Counted from the first letter of the stretch, positions 44,239 to 53,663 are shown. The stretch: DNA of 64,000 nt from Clostridium estertheticum subsp. estertheticum (GCF_001877035.1 NZ_CP015756.1:2037001-2101000), one strand, 5' to 3'. Program-made: numbers and translations. The notes: generated from the letters alone by a model not told the origin.

Positions 44239-45276
44239 ATGAGTATATTAAAAAAAATAAGGGTGTTAGTTGTCGATGATTCACTACTTTTTAGAGAAAC
44301 GATAGCTAGAGGAATAGGTGCAGATAGGAGTATAGAAGTAGTTGGAACTGCAGGGGATGCATTCGAAGCAAGGGATAAAATAATAGAGCTTGAGCCGGAT
44401 GTTATGACTTTAGATGTAGAGATGCCAAAGATGAATGGTATTGAATTTTTGAAAAGGCTTATACCTCAATATCCTATACCAGTTGTGGTAGTAAGTGCCG
44501 TAAGTGATAATGTTTTTGATGCTTTGAATGCTGGTGCAGTAGATTTTGTTACAAAGATTAACTCAATAAATGGTAGTAGTAAGGAAGTTTTTATAAATGA
44601 GTTAATTATAAAAATAAAAATCGCTTCAATGGCTAAGGTAGGAAATATCAAAAAAGACATTATAAATAAGAGGCATACTGATAAAATAAGATCAAGAAGC
44701 AGTGATACAATAATTGCTATTGGCGCATCTACAGGTGGAACACAAGCTATTCTTGAAGTAGTTAAGGGATTCCCTATAGATATGCCTGGTATTTTAATAA
44801 CACAGCATATGCCTCCTGTATTTACAAAAATGTATGCTGATAGGTTAAATAATCTTTGCCTAATGGATGTTAAGGAAGCTGAAACTGGTGATATCGTTCT
44901 TCCAGGGAAAATTCTTATTGCACCAGGAGATAGACATATGGAATTAATGCGTCGTGGAAATAATTATTACGTGGAATGTTCTACTGGTGATAAGGTGAAT
45001 GGACATTGCCCATCAGTAGATGTATTATTTAATTCAGTTGCAGAGAAAGCAGGAAGTGCAGCCATTGGAGTTATTCTAACGGGAATGGGCTATGATGGGG
45101 CAAAAGGTCTTATGAAAATGAAGCAAAGAGGGGCTTATACTATAGGTCAAGATGAAAAGTCAAGTGTTGTCTACGGAATGCCAAAGGTAGCTTTTGACAT
45201 TGGCGGTGTTATTAAACAATCATCTTTAAAAAATATACCTCAGTTAATTTATTCAATTATAGAAAATGGAAGGTAA
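44239..45276 (+). CDS. cheB: Chemotaxis protein-glutamate methylesterase CheB
   Basis: 345 aa. The receiver domain carries D59 (TLDVEMP); the methylesterase domain has the triad S164 (GASTGGTQ), H190 (ITQHMPP) and D286 (GMGYDGAKG). It removes receptor methyl groups and can deamidate glutamine when phosphorylated by CheA. It starts 6 bp after cheR and closes the operon. CheC, CheD and CheV are absent from the cluster. Confidence 0.95.
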   Translation: MSILKKIRVLVVDDSLLFRETIARGIGADRSIEVVGTAGDAFEARDKIIELEPDVMTLDVEMPKMNGIEFLKRLIPQYPIPVVVVSAVSDNVFDALNAGAVDFVTKINSINGSSKEVFINELIIKIKIASMAKVGNIKKDIINKRHTDKIRSRSSDTIIAIGASTGGTQAILEVVKGFPIDMPGILITQHMPPVFTKMYADRLNNLCLMDVKEAETGDIVLPGKILIAPGDRHMELMRRGNNYYVECSTGDKVNGHCPSVDVLFNSVAEKAGSAAIGVILTGMGYDGAKGLMKMKQRGAYTIGQDEKSSVVYGMPKVAFDIGGVIKQSSLKNIPQLIYSIIENGR

Positions 45277-45325
45277 TAGAAAATCGATGATTGTTTACAT
45301 AAACTTTAAAATATTTAAAAAAATA

Positions 45326-45354
45326 TTGACAAAAAAAAGGTCATAAAGTATACT
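45326..45354 (+). promoter_or_regulatory. Sigma-A promoter of the ilv operon
   Basis: TTGACA (45326-45331) and TATACT (45349-45354) are separated by exactly 17 bp. They lie directly upstream of the T-box leader. Confidence 0.9.
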
Positions 45355-45361
45355 ATTCTAA

Positions 45362-45640
45362 AACATGGAAATAAATTTGAATATTGTGAAAACTGTGATA
45401 GGGAAAGTAGACATTCTTCATATTCTTAGAGAGTGGGGACGGTGTAAACCCATAAATGGTTAATGTTGAAACTCACCCTTGAGTTGTAAGCTGAAATTAT
45501 ATGGTTTATATATTATATATAAATCATATAGGTAAGCCGTGCCGGTATATATTAATTATACACCGTTATAAAACGAAGATAAAAAAATGGGTGGTACCGC
45601 GATAGACTTTTCGCCCCAATGGGATGAGGTCTTTTTTTTA
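45362..45640 (+). promoter_or_regulatory. T-box riboswitch leader of ilvB
   Basis: The leader shows the stem I elements AGTAGAC and AGAGAGTGG (45428-45436), the specifier region GAAACTCACCCTTGAG (about 45468-45483) and the canonical T-box TGGGTGGTACCGCGA (45588-45602). The terminator stem is AGAC...GTCT (45604-45632) plus a run of T. Uncharged tRNA would pair with the specifier and with the T-box and prevent termination. CTC at 45472-45474 is the best specifier triplet, a leucine codon, which fits branched-chain amino acid synthesis. The exact specifier is inference. Confidence 0.92.
45604..45640 (+). terminator. T-box regulated terminator
   Basis: AGACTTTTCGCCC pairs imperfectly with GGGATGAGGTCT and is followed by TTTTTTT. 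Part of the T-box leader. Confidence 0.85.
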
Positions 45641-45683
45641 TACTCAAATTTCTAATTTATATAAAATTAAAGGGGGTACAAAA

Positions 45684-47294
45684 ATGAAAGCTGCCGAGGC
45701 AATAATTCAATGTTTACAAGAAGAAAAGGTGAAAATAGTGTTTGGTTATCCGGGGGTTCCAGTTGCTCCTTTATATGAAGCATTAAGGAAGTCAGATATA
45801 CAGCATATATTGGTAAGACATGAACAGGCGTCAGGACATAGTGCTAGTGGGTATGCTAGGGCAACAAGGTCTATAGGAGTATGTATTGCAACTTCAGGAC
45901 CTGGTGCTATTAATCTTATAACGGGCATTGCAACTGCCTATGCAGACTCTATACCAATGATTGCAATAACTGGGCAAGTTAGAACAGACCTAATTGGAAA
46001 AGATGTTTTTCAAGAAGCGGATATAATTGGAGCAACAGACTCTTTCACAAAACATAGTTATTTAGTTAAGGATGCAAAAGATATACCAAGAATTATGAAA
46101 GAGGCGTTTTATATAGCAAAAACTGGGAGACCAGGTCCAGTACTTGTTGATATACCACTAGATATACAAAATACGGAAATAGAATTCGAATATCCAAGTG
46201 AAATTAGTATAAGAGGCTACAAACCTACTGTTAATGGGAATAAAAGGCAAATTAAAAAAGCATTAGAAAAGATTAAAAATAGCCGTAAGCCTCTTATTTG
46301 TGTGGGAGGGGGAGTTATGTCCGCCAAGGCTGAACAGGAGTTAATAAAATTCATAGAAAAATCTAAGATTCCCATGGTACACACATTAATGGGTAAGGAT
46401 GGAATTCCATCAAAATATCCTTACAATGTTGGACTAATTGGTTCACATGGTTTTAAATATGCAAATAAAGCAGTATCTGAGGCCGATGTTCTAATTCTTG
46501 TTGGTACAAGAGTTGCAGATAGAGCAACAGGTGGATCTAAGAGCTTTGGAAAAATGGCAGATATTATCCATATTGATGTTGATCCAGCAGAGATAGGTAA
46601 AAATCTTAGTGCTCTTATTCCTGTAGTTGGAGATTGTAAAAAAATATTGCAAGAACTTACTGATGGAGTAATGCAAATCGATACAAAAATGTGGAGGGAT
46701 CAAATAACAACATGGGAAAAAGAATGTGTTACAATTAGGGAAAGTGGCGCAAAAGTAAATCCGCAATATGCTTTAGAGCTTTTATCACAAATGATAGAAG
46801 AAGATGCTTTGATTACTGCAGACGTGGGGCAAAATCAAATTTGGACCTCACATTATCTTGATATGGTTGGTAACAGAAGATTTTTAACTAGTGGGGGACT
46901 TGGAACAATGGGGTATTCGATTCCGGCCTCAGTTGGCTGTAAGTTTGCGTTTCCAAAGAGACGTGTTGTTGCGGTAATGGGAGATGGAAGTTTTCAAATG
47001 AGTATGTCTGAACTTGGAACTATAAAACAAAATCATTTGAATATAATATTCTTATTATTTAACAATTCAAATCTTGGTATGGTTCGTGAGTATCAAAGCA
47101 ATGTATACAAAAATACTTACGGTGTGAGTTTATGTGAAAATCCTGATTTTGTGAAACTTGTAGAATCTTATGGCCTTTGTGGAAAAAGAGTTAACTCTAA
47201 TTCAGAATTAAAAGGAGTTCTTGAAGAAGCGATGGCAAGTAATAAAGCTTTTTTGATAGAATGTATTGTAAGCGAAGATGAGAGTACATTATAG
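45684..47294 (+). CDS. ilvB: Acetolactate synthase, large subunit
   Basis: 536 aa from ATG 45684 (AAAGGGGGT site). A thiamine-diphosphate enzyme: catalytic E47 in RHEQASGHSASGYARA, FAD/central domain about 190-330, and the ThDP/Mg motif GDGSFQMSMSELGTIKQ with following LFNN. It condenses two pyruvates to acetolactate (or pyruvate with 2-ketobutyrate) at the entry of valine, leucine and isoleucine synthesis. It is slightly shorter than E. coli IlvB. ilvN follows 15 bp later. Confidence 0.94.
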   Translation: MKAAEAIIQCLQEEKVKIVFGYPGVPVAPLYEALRKSDIQHILVRHEQASGHSASGYARATRSIGVCIATSGPGAINLITGIATAYADSIPMIAITGQVRTDLIGKDVFQEADIIGATDSFTKHSYLVKDAKDIPRIMKEAFYIAKTGRPGPVLVDIPLDIQNTEIEFEYPSEISIRGYKPTVNGNKRQIKKALEKIKNSRKPLICVGGGVMSAKAEQELIKFIEKSKIPMVHTLMGKDGIPSKYPYNVGLIGSHGFKYANKAVSEADVLILVGTRVADRATGGSKSFGKMADIIHIDVDPAEIGKNLSALIPVVGDCKKILQELTDGVMQIDTKMWRDQITTWEKECVTIRESGAKVNPQYALELLSQMIEEDALITADVGQNQIWTSHYLDMVGNRRFLTSGGLGTMGYSIPASVGCKFAFPKRRVVAVMGDGSFQMSMSELGTIKQNHLNIIFLLFNNSNLGMVREYQSNVYKNTYGVSLCENPDFVKLVESYGLCGKRVNSNSELKGVLEEAMASNKAFLIECIVSEDESTL

Positions 47295-47309
47295 AAGGGA
47301 GTGTAAATT

Positions 47310-47798
47310 ATGAATAAATACATTTTATCTATTTTAGTTGAAAATCATTCAGGGGTTTTAAGCAAAATGGCCGGGTTATTCACACGTAGAGGTTATAATA
47401 TTGATAGTTTAACTGTTAGTATTACGGATGATCCTACTATTTCGCGCATGACAATTGTAGTAAGTGGGGATGAACAAATCACTGAACAGATTGTAAAACA
47501 ATTGAATAAACTTATAGATGTAATAAAAATATTAGAGTTAAGTCCTGAAAAATCCGTCTCTAGAGAAGTGGCACTTATAAAAGTTGCACTTGATCAAAGT
47601 ACTAGATCTTTTATTATAGAAACGGTAAATATATTCAAATGTAATATTGTAGAGATGAGTGCAAAGAGTATTATAATTGAGATAACTGGAAATGAAGAAA
47701 AGGTATCCTCATTCATTGAGTTAATGCGGCCTTATGGAATTAAGGAAGTTGTCCGTACAGGACTTGCAGTGTTGCAAAGACAATCAGAAACAGATTAG
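47310..47798 (+). CDS. ilvN: Acetolactate synthase, small (regulatory) subunit
   Basis: 162 aa, the usual IlvH/IlvN size. An ACT domain at about 1-75 (LVENHSGVLSKMAGLFTRRGYNIDSLTV) is followed by the second ACT-like domain, with VRTGLAVLQR at the end. It binds valine or related effectors and activates the large subunit. AGGGAG precedes the ATG. Confidence 0.95.
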   Translation: MNKYILSILVENHSGVLSKMAGLFTRRGYNIDSLTVSITDDPTISRMTIVVSGDEQITEQIVKQLNKLIDVIKILELSPEKSVSREVALIKVALDQSTRSFIIETVNIFKCNIVEMSAKSIIIEITGNEEKVSSFIELMRPYGIKEVVRTGLAVLQRQSETD

Positions 47799-47856
47799 TA
47801 ATAATTAATAAAAGTATAGTAGAAAGTTTAGTAACTACTTTGTGGGAGGTGATATT

Positions 47857-49206
47857 TTGGATAATAAAAAATTGATTCAGTTTAAAAAAACAATTCCTAA
47901 AAAATTAAGCAGTTTTATAGATCCAGAGTTATTTGTTAAATTTGAAGTTAAGCGAGGGCTTAGAGATATTGATGGTCGTGGAGTACTTGTAGGTTTAACG
48001 GAGATTAGTCAAGTGAATTCCTCTATAGTTAAGAATAATAAGACAATCCCAACTCCTGGTGTTTTAAAATATAGAGGCATAAATATTGAAAGTTTAGTGG
48101 ATGGATTTTTGAAAGACAGTCGTTTGGGATTTGAAGAGACTTGTTATTTATTACTTTTTAGTGATCTTCCGAGTAAAGGAGAACTTAAAAATTTTACAGA
48201 TTTGCTTTCTAAATATCGAAATCTTCCTGATGATTTTGTGCGAGATATGATACTGAAAATGCCGAGTAAAAATATAATGAACTCACTAGCAAGAAGTATA
48301 TTAGCACTTTATAGTATAGACGATAAAGCAGAAGATACTTCACCAAGTAATGTTTTGGAGCAGTGCATGAGGCTTATTGCGTGTTTCCCACTTATGGTGG
48401 TTTATGGTTATCAGGCGTTATCACATTATCATAACAATAATAATTTAATTATTCGTAGCCCACTTGATGATTTAAGCACGGCTGAGAATATTTTGTACAT
48501 GCTTCGTGATGATAGTAAATACACAAAACTTGAAGCTACAATACTTGACCTTGCATTAGTTCTTCACGCAGAGCATGGCGGTGGTAATAACTCCACATTT
48601 GTTACACATGTAATAACATCATCTGGCTCTGATACGTATTCAGTAATAGCGGCTGCACTAGGTTCTTTAAAGGGGCCAAGACATGGTGGTGCGAATATAA
48701 AAGTTGTTCAAATGTTTGAAGATATGAAAGAAAAAGTAAGCGATTGGAAAGATGACGCAGAGATTGAAAAATATCTATTAAAGATATTAACTAAAGAGGC
48801 CTTTGACAAATCAGGACTAATTTATGGAATGGGTCATGCTGTTTATTCTATATCTGATCCAAGGGCTGTTATTTTTAAGAAATACGTTGGAAGACTTGCA
48901 AAGGCAAAAGGTTTAGAGGATGAATATAACCTTTACGCAAGGGTAGAAGAACTAGCTCCTATTGTAATTGCAAGTGTTCGAAAGATTTATAAAGGTGTAA
49001 GTGCTAACGTAGATTTTTATTCAGGATTTGTATACAGAATGCTTGGTATACCAGATGAAATGTTCACCCCTATCTTCGCTGTAGCAAGAATAGCTGGATG
49101 GAGTGCTCATAGGCTTGAGGAAATAATAAACAATGGTAAAATTATTAGACCGGCATATAAATGTGTTGCGGGAAGTAGTAATTATGTCCCATTAAACGAT
49201 AGATAA
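47857..49206 (+). CDS. gltA: Citrate synthase
   Basis: 449 aa from TTG 47857, chosen for the perfect GGAGGTGAT site; an in-frame GTG lies 5 codons upstream inside that site. Catalytic motifs are LHAEHGGGNNSTF, GPRHGGANIKV and YGMGHAVYSISDPRA. It condenses acetyl-CoA with oxaloacetate. It follows ilvN by 58 bp with only a weak hairpin (AGTAG/CTACT) and no T-run between, so it is probably on the same T-box-controlled transcript; citrate then feeds 2-oxoglutarate and glutamate for transamination. Confidence 0.92.
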   Translation: MDNKKLIQFKKTIPKKLSSFIDPELFVKFEVKRGLRDIDGRGVLVGLTEISQVNSSIVKNNKTIPTPGVLKYRGINIESLVDGFLKDSRLGFEETCYLLLFSDLPSKGELKNFTDLLSKYRNLPDDFVRDMILKMPSKNIMNSLARSILALYSIDDKAEDTSPSNVLEQCMRLIACFPLMVVYGYQALSHYHNNNNLIIRSPLDDLSTAENILYMLRDDSKYTKLEATILDLALVLHAEHGGGNNSTFVTHVITSSGSDTYSVIAAALGSLKGPRHGGANIKVVQMFEDMKEKVSDWKDDAEIEKYLLKILTKEAFDKSGLIYGMGHAVYSISDPRAVIFKKYVGRLAKAKGLEDEYNLYARVEELAPIVIASVRKIYKGVSANVDFYSGFVYRMLGIPDEMFTPIFAVARIAGWSAHRLEEIINNGKIIRPAYKCVAGSSNYVPLNDR

Positions 49207-49227
49207 TAATACTTCTTAACTATCTAC

Positions 49228-49290
49228 AATAAAAAGAAGGACAACCAAACTGTCATAGTGGCAGAGGAGTTATCCTTCTTTTATTGAGTA
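49228..49290 (+). terminator. Terminator of the ilv-gltA transcript
   Basis: CAATAAAAAGAAGGA (49228-49242) pairs with TCCTTCTTTTATTG (49273-49286). An inner CTGTCA/TGGCAG stem adds a second hairpin. Confidence 0.8.
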
Positions 49291-49351
49291 AGACTAATAG
49301 TACACAATATTTTAATGTGACTGGAATATAAAATTCTAAGGGAGAAAATTT

Positions 49352-50176
49352 ATGTCTAATGTATTTAATATTTTAATAGGATTATTTGTTTTTTTTATAT
49401 TGTGGGCTTTAATTGAAGCTCAAGTTTATAGAGTTCGAAGAATTAAAATTAAAAATAGTAAGATACCAAAAGGATTTAACAATTTTAAAATAATTTTTAT
49501 ATCGGATATGCACTATGGAAGAGGCTTTAGCAGCAAAAGATTAATAAATATAGTTAATAAAATCAATAAAATAGAGCCAGATATTATAATAATAGGAGGT
49601 GATTATTTAGATGTTTCAGTGAAAAGTAAAAGTGATGTAAGTAAGTATTTAGATAAGGAGCTACAAGTATTAAAAAAATTAAAAGCTAAGTTAGGAATTT
49701 TTACTGTCCTCGGAAATCATGACTATTTTAAGGGGAAAGATCATTTAGTGAAGAAACTTAATTCCAATTCATTTAAGATACTTAAAAATGGGAAAGAATT
49801 GATAAGTATGGGAGGCGATACTATAGAACTAATAGGAGTGGATGATTTACTTGAAGGAAATCCAGAAGCTAATTTATTAAAAGAAACGAGCGATAATTTT
49901 ACTATTGCTATATCGTATAACCCAGATTTTTTCAGTGATTATAAAAATGTTATCAATTATGATTTGGGTTTTGCAGGGCATACTCATGGAGGGCAAGTAA
50001 CAATTTTTGGATTATATGCGCCGTATACATCTTCTAAATATGGTCAAATGTATTGCAAGAAGATAATTCATGAGGAAAATAGAGATATATTATTAACTAA
50101 TGGCATAGGTAATGGAATGTTACCTATAAGATTTTTTGCTATTCCAGAAATCGTAGAAATTAATTTAGAAGTCTAG
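49352..50176 (+). CDS. Membrane-anchored metallophosphoesterase (YkuE-like)
   Basis: 274 aa. One N-terminal helix (about 5-20) anchors a calcineurin-like domain with FISDMHYGRG, GGDYLD, LGNHDYF and GHTHGGQV, the metal-binding motifs in the right order. Family members cleave phosphate esters at or outside the membrane; the substrate is unknown. GGGAG precedes the ATG. No operon partner is visible. Confidence 0.88.
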   Translation: MSNVFNILIGLFVFFILWALIEAQVYRVRRIKIKNSKIPKGFNNFKIIFISDMHYGRGFSSKRLINIVNKINKIEPDIIIIGGDYLDVSVKSKSDVSKYLDKELQVLKKLKAKLGIFTVLGNHDYFKGKDHLVKKLNSNSFKILKNGKELISMGGDTIELIGVDDLLEGNPEANLLKETSDNFTIAISYNPDFFSDYKNVINYDLGFAGHTHGGQVTIFGLYAPYTSSKYGQMYCKKIIHEENRDILLTNGIGNGMLPIRFFAIPEIVEINLEV

Positions 50177-50189
50177 GATATTAGAAAGT

Positions 50190-50239
50190 GTGTAAAAAAA
50201 ACTATAGTATAAACATTTTTTTTAATGATTATACTATAG
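50190..50239 (-). terminator. Terminator of the ferritin-like gene
   Basis: CTATAGTATAA (50202-50212) and its complement (50229-50239) form a stem. On the minus strand a run of eight T follows. Confidence 0.75.
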
Positions 50240-50293
50240 GTAACAGTTTGAATATTTATATTCATTAATAAAATTAAACATGTATTTCTTTGA

Positions 50294-50779
50294 CTATGCT
50301 ACTATTTCTTTAAGTAATTTTGAAAAGTATGCTGCATGTGATTTTTCTTCTTCAAGTATAGTGGATAATATTCCTGTAACATCATTTTGAGATACTTTCT
50401 CGTACATTTGTGTATAAATACTTATTGTAAGTTGTTCTGTTTTAAGTGAATAAGTAAGTGCTGCTTTTAAATCTTTGAAAGCATCCTTTGGTTGCTCTTT
50501 TTTATCAAAGACTTGATTTTCAATTAAATTTTTCAAGTATTTTGTTACTTCGATATCAAATAGATAGGTAGAATCCATTTCTTTACCAGTACTTAAATCA
50601 TTAAAAAGTTTTGTAAACCTTTCTTTATGGATAAATTCTTGACCGGCAGCAGCCAATAAAAATTCTTTAGTTTTTCCTTTAGTATAATTAGCTCCATTGA
50701 TGTAAAAATCATAACCTTCTTCTTCCATTAATATGGCAATTTTCAACATTTCAAGACCGCTAAAAGTAGTATTTGTCAT
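50294..50779 (-). CDS. Ferritin-like di-iron protein, rubrerythrin type without rubredoxin domain
   Basis: 161 aa, a four-helix bundle. Two EExxH-type iron-binding signatures are recognisable: EEEGYDFY (18-25) with EFIHKERF, and KTEQLTISIY with EEEKSHAAYF. The C-terminal rubredoxin domain (CxxC pairs) of full rubrerythrin is missing, so electrons would come from another carrier. It probably reduces peroxide in this anaerobe or stores iron. Direct repeats over its promoter suggest control by an oxygen or metal regulator. Confidence 0.82.
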   Translation of the reverse strand: MTNTTFSGLEMLKIAILMEEEGYDFYINGANYTKGKTKEFLLAAAGQEFIHKERFTKLFNDLSTGKEMDSTYLFDIEVTKYLKNLIENQVFDKKEQPKDAFKDLKAALTYSLKTEQLTISIYTQMYEKVSQNDVTGILSTILEEEKSHAAYFSKLLKEIVA

Positions 50780-51277
50780 AATATCGCTCCCTTTCTATTT
50801 TGATTAATAGTATATTGAACATAAAGTTTTTAGGTTAATATTAACTTTCATCTAATATTAACTTTCTTATAATAAATATTCAAGACTATTTTGTAAATTT
50901 ATTTTTAATTTATTATTTTAGGTTAAAATAAAATGACAGTTATATTTGTACATTTTTCTTATGTATTTTTATAGGCATATATAATTTATAAAAATCAGCC
51001 GCCGTAAGGATTAAAGGTGGCCAATAATAGTTAATTATATTAATTATAATAAAAACCCCCTCATACAGATTTTACTTTATTATTAATATAGTATTATTAG
51101 TGCAGTAGTGTGTTACTATAAGTGAAATTTAATTAAATGCAAGTTGAACTCTTTAATTTTTATGATATACTTGAAGCTGTAACTTTACGCGGCTCAAAAG
51201 AAAGAAGTAAAGGGTCTGAGTTGAATTTATTAATAAACTAAAAAGATAGTTATACTTATTATAATGGAGGAATTATT
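50780..51277. other. Intergenic region between the ferritin-like gene and speE
   Basis: Near the ferritin-like gene are two direct repeats, listed separately. Around 51001-51024 GCCGCC and GGTGGC can form a GC-rich 6-bp stem, striking in DNA this AT-rich. Before speE (51180-51225) CTTTAC/GTAAAG is a further dyad with flanking AACTC/GAGTT words. I see no ORF with a ribosome site. Confidence 0.35.
50834..50866 (-). promoter_or_regulatory. Tandem 14-bp operator-like repeats upstream of the ferritin-like gene
   Basis: TAATATTAACTTTC occurs at 50836-50849 and again at 50853-50866, 17 bp apart. The first copy is part of the palindrome GTTAATATTAAC (50834-50845). A possible promoter on the minus strand has TTGAAT and TAATAT, placing the repeats over its -10. 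It does not match the PerR or Fur consensus well. Confidence 0.45.
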
Positions 51278-52150
51278 ATGAAAACGAATGAATTGCCAAA
51301 GTATTTTAAAAATATTGATGACGAACTGTGGTTTGAAGAAGTTGAAGTTGAAAAAAAAGATTTGAAAATTAGTTATAAGGTCAATAAATGTTTTTCTTAT
51401 GCAAAATCCCCTTATCAAGAGGTAGCATTAATTGATACCAATGCATTTGGTCCTTGCCTTGTGCTTGATGGTGTAATGCAGACTACATCTGCTGATGGAT
51501 TTATATATAATGAAATGATTACACATATTCCAGTACTTACTCATAAAAACCCAAAAAATGTTTTGGTAATTGGTGGAGGCGACTGTGGAGCGGTAAGAGA
51601 ACTAGCAAAGTATGAGGAGCTTGAGACAATTGATATGGTGGAGCTTGATGAATTGGTAACAGAGGAATGCATAAAATTTCTTCCAGAAATAAGTGGAGGT
51701 CCAAGTTTCGATAAAAGAATCAATTTTAAGTTCGGAGATGGAGTTGAATATGTGAAGGAGACTGATATTAAATATGATATAGTAATGGTTGACTCACCAG
51801 ATCCTGAGGGCCCTGCTAAAGATTTGTTTGGAGAAGAATTTTATAAAAATGTAAAAAGAACATTAAAAACTGATGGAGTAATGGTATGTCAAAGTGAATC
51901 TCCAATGATTCATCGTAACATAATAGAGAATACAAGAAAAATATTAAAAAACAATTTTAAAATAGTAAAAACATATATTGCTTTTGTTCCAACTTATCCA
52001 GGTGGTATATGGAGTTTTACAATGGCATCAGATGTTTATGATCCTAGTGATATGGACGTAAATAGATTACCACTAGAAACTCGTTATTTAACAAAAAAAA
52101 TTGTAAAATCTTGTTTTGATCTTCCCAATTTCATAAGTGATCTTAAATAA
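51278..52150 (+). CDS. speE: Spermidine synthase
   Basis: 290 aa with a GGAGGAA site. NVLVIGGGDCGAVREL binds decarboxylated S-adenosylmethionine; DSPDPEGPAKDLF is the aspartate gatekeeper loop holding putrescine; the N-terminal beta domain has ALIDTNAFGPCLVLDGVMQT. It makes spermidine from putrescine. speD and other polyamine genes are not in the window. The permease gene follows 66 bp downstream. Confidence 0.93.
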   Translation: MKTNELPKYFKNIDDELWFEEVEVEKKDLKISYKVNKCFSYAKSPYQEVALIDTNAFGPCLVLDGVMQTTSADGFIYNEMITHIPVLTHKNPKNVLVIGGGDCGAVRELAKYEELETIDMVELDELVTEECIKFLPEISGGPSFDKRINFKFGDGVEYVKETDIKYDIVMVDSPDPEGPAKDLFGEEFYKNVKRTLKTDGVMVCQSESPMIHRNIIENTRKILKNNFKIVKTYIAFVPTYPGGIWSFTMASDVYDPSDMDVNRLPLETRYLTKKIVKSCFDLPNFISDLK

Positions 52151-52216
52151 ATCACTTAACATGTTATTGCATTAACTATATAGAGGGTAAAAACAACAAT
52201 ATGAAGGTGGGCATAA

Positions 52217-53608
52217 ATGAATATTTTTAAGAAGAAATCTTTTGAGCAGATGCAGGACGGAATACAAAAGTCTGGTTTAAAGAAAGACCTTACAGCAAAA
52301 GATATAGCAGCTTTAGGTATAGGGGCTGTTATTGGAGTAGGAATATTTGTTGCAACAGGCGCAGGAGCACATATTGCAGGGCCAGCAGTTATTATATCGT
52401 TTGTGTTAGCAGGAATTGTTGCTTGCTTATGTGGACTCTGTTATTGTGAACTTGCAACTATGTTTCCAGTAGCTGGTAGTACATATTCCTATGCTTATAT
52501 AGCATTTGGAGAAATAGTTGCTATGTTAATAGGGTGGTGTTTAACCGCCGAATATTTAGTTGCTTGTAGTGCTGTGGCATCAGGGTGGTCTGGGGCGTTC
52601 GTCGGTCTTTTAAAGACAGCAAGCATTAATCTGCCTAGTATTATTACATCATCACCAAGTAATGGTGGAATAGTAGATCTACCTGCAATACTAATAGTAT
52701 TATGTTTAACTGTACTTTTGTGTTTTGGTATGGAGGAAAGTTCTAAAATAAATAATATAATTGTAAGTATAAAAATAGGTATAATACTTATTTTTGTAAT
52801 AGTCGGAGTAGGACATATTAATGTTGCAAACTATAAACCATTTGCACCATTTGGGTTTAAGGGAGTTTTTGCAGCAACAGCATCAATATTCTTTTCTTAC
52901 CTTGGATTCGATGCAATTGCAACTAGTGCTGAAGAAGCTAAAGATCCAAAGAAAGGCGTAGCTATCGGGCTTATATCATGTTTAGCTATAGTTAGTATAT
53001 TGTATATTGCCGTTGCATTTGTACTTACTGGAATTGTTCCATATAATTCTATAGATTTACAGAATGCACTTCCTGCTGCACTGGCAACAATAGGAATAAA
53101 CTGGGGTTCTATTTTAGTTGGAGTAGGTTGTATAGTTGGAATGATATCTACAATTTTAGTTGTGCTTTATGGACAGGTAAGAATATTTATGGTAATGTCT
53201 AGAGATGGATTATTACCAAAGTTATTTTCAAAAATCCATAAAAAGTATAAAACACCATACATAGCAACAATTATTACAGGTGTCATTGCTGCAATAATAG
53301 CAGGATTTTTACCATTAGATATTATTGTCCAATTTTTGAGTATTGGAACTCTTTTAGGATTTATAGTTGTAGCCTTAAGTGTGATAGTACTTAGAAAAAA
53401 GATGCCAGATTTCAATAGAACTTTTATGTGTCCACTTGTACCAGTAACACCAATACTTGCTATAATTTGTTGTTTGGTTTTATTAAGTAGACTTGGAATT
53501 AAAACATGGATAGGATTTATAGTTTGGTTAATAATTGGAATTATTACATACATAGTATATGGTAGAAAACATAGTGTTATTCAAAATGAAAATAGTTCAA
53601 TACAGTAA
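52217..53608 (+). CDS. APC-family amino acid permease
   Basis: 463 aa with 12 membrane helices. IGAVIGVGIFVATGAGAHIAGPA is shared by cationic amino acid transporters (CAT/YfnA group), and FFSYLGFDAIATSAEEAKDP is the conserved loop 5-6 region. It imports an amino acid with protons, probably a basic or neutral one. Location after speE suggests possible supply of arginine or lysine for polyamines, but this is inference. An AAGGTGG site precedes the ATG. Confidence 0.85.
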   Translation: MNIFKKKSFEQMQDGIQKSGLKKDLTAKDIAALGIGAVIGVGIFVATGAGAHIAGPAVIISFVLAGIVACLCGLCYCELATMFPVAGSTYSYAYIAFGEIVAMLIGWCLTAEYLVACSAVASGWSGAFVGLLKTASINLPSIITSSPSNGGIVDLPAILIVLCLTVLLCFGMEESSKINNIIVSIKIGIILIFVIVGVGHINVANYKPFAPFGFKGVFAATASIFFSYLGFDAIATSAEEAKDPKKGVAIGLISCLAIVSILYIAVAFVLTGIVPYNSIDLQNALPAALATIGINWGSILVGVGCIVGMISTILVVLYGQVRIFMVMSRDGLLPKLFSKIHKKYKTPYIATIITGVIAAIIAGFLPLDIIVQFLSIGTLLGFIVVALSVIVLRKKMPDFNRTFMCPLVPVTPILAIICCLVLLSRLGIKTWIGFIVWLIIGIITYIVYGRKHSVIQNENSSIQ

Positions 53609-53620
53609 AATATGATGAAT

Positions 53621-53663
53621 AAATAAGCTTACCATTTAAAATAAATGGTAAGCTTATTTTATT
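53621..53663. terminator. Bidirectional terminator
   Basis: AAATAAGCTTACCATTTA (53621-53638) and its complement (53642-53659) form an 18-bp perfect stem with T-rich flanks. It lies between convergent genes. Confidence 0.92.
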
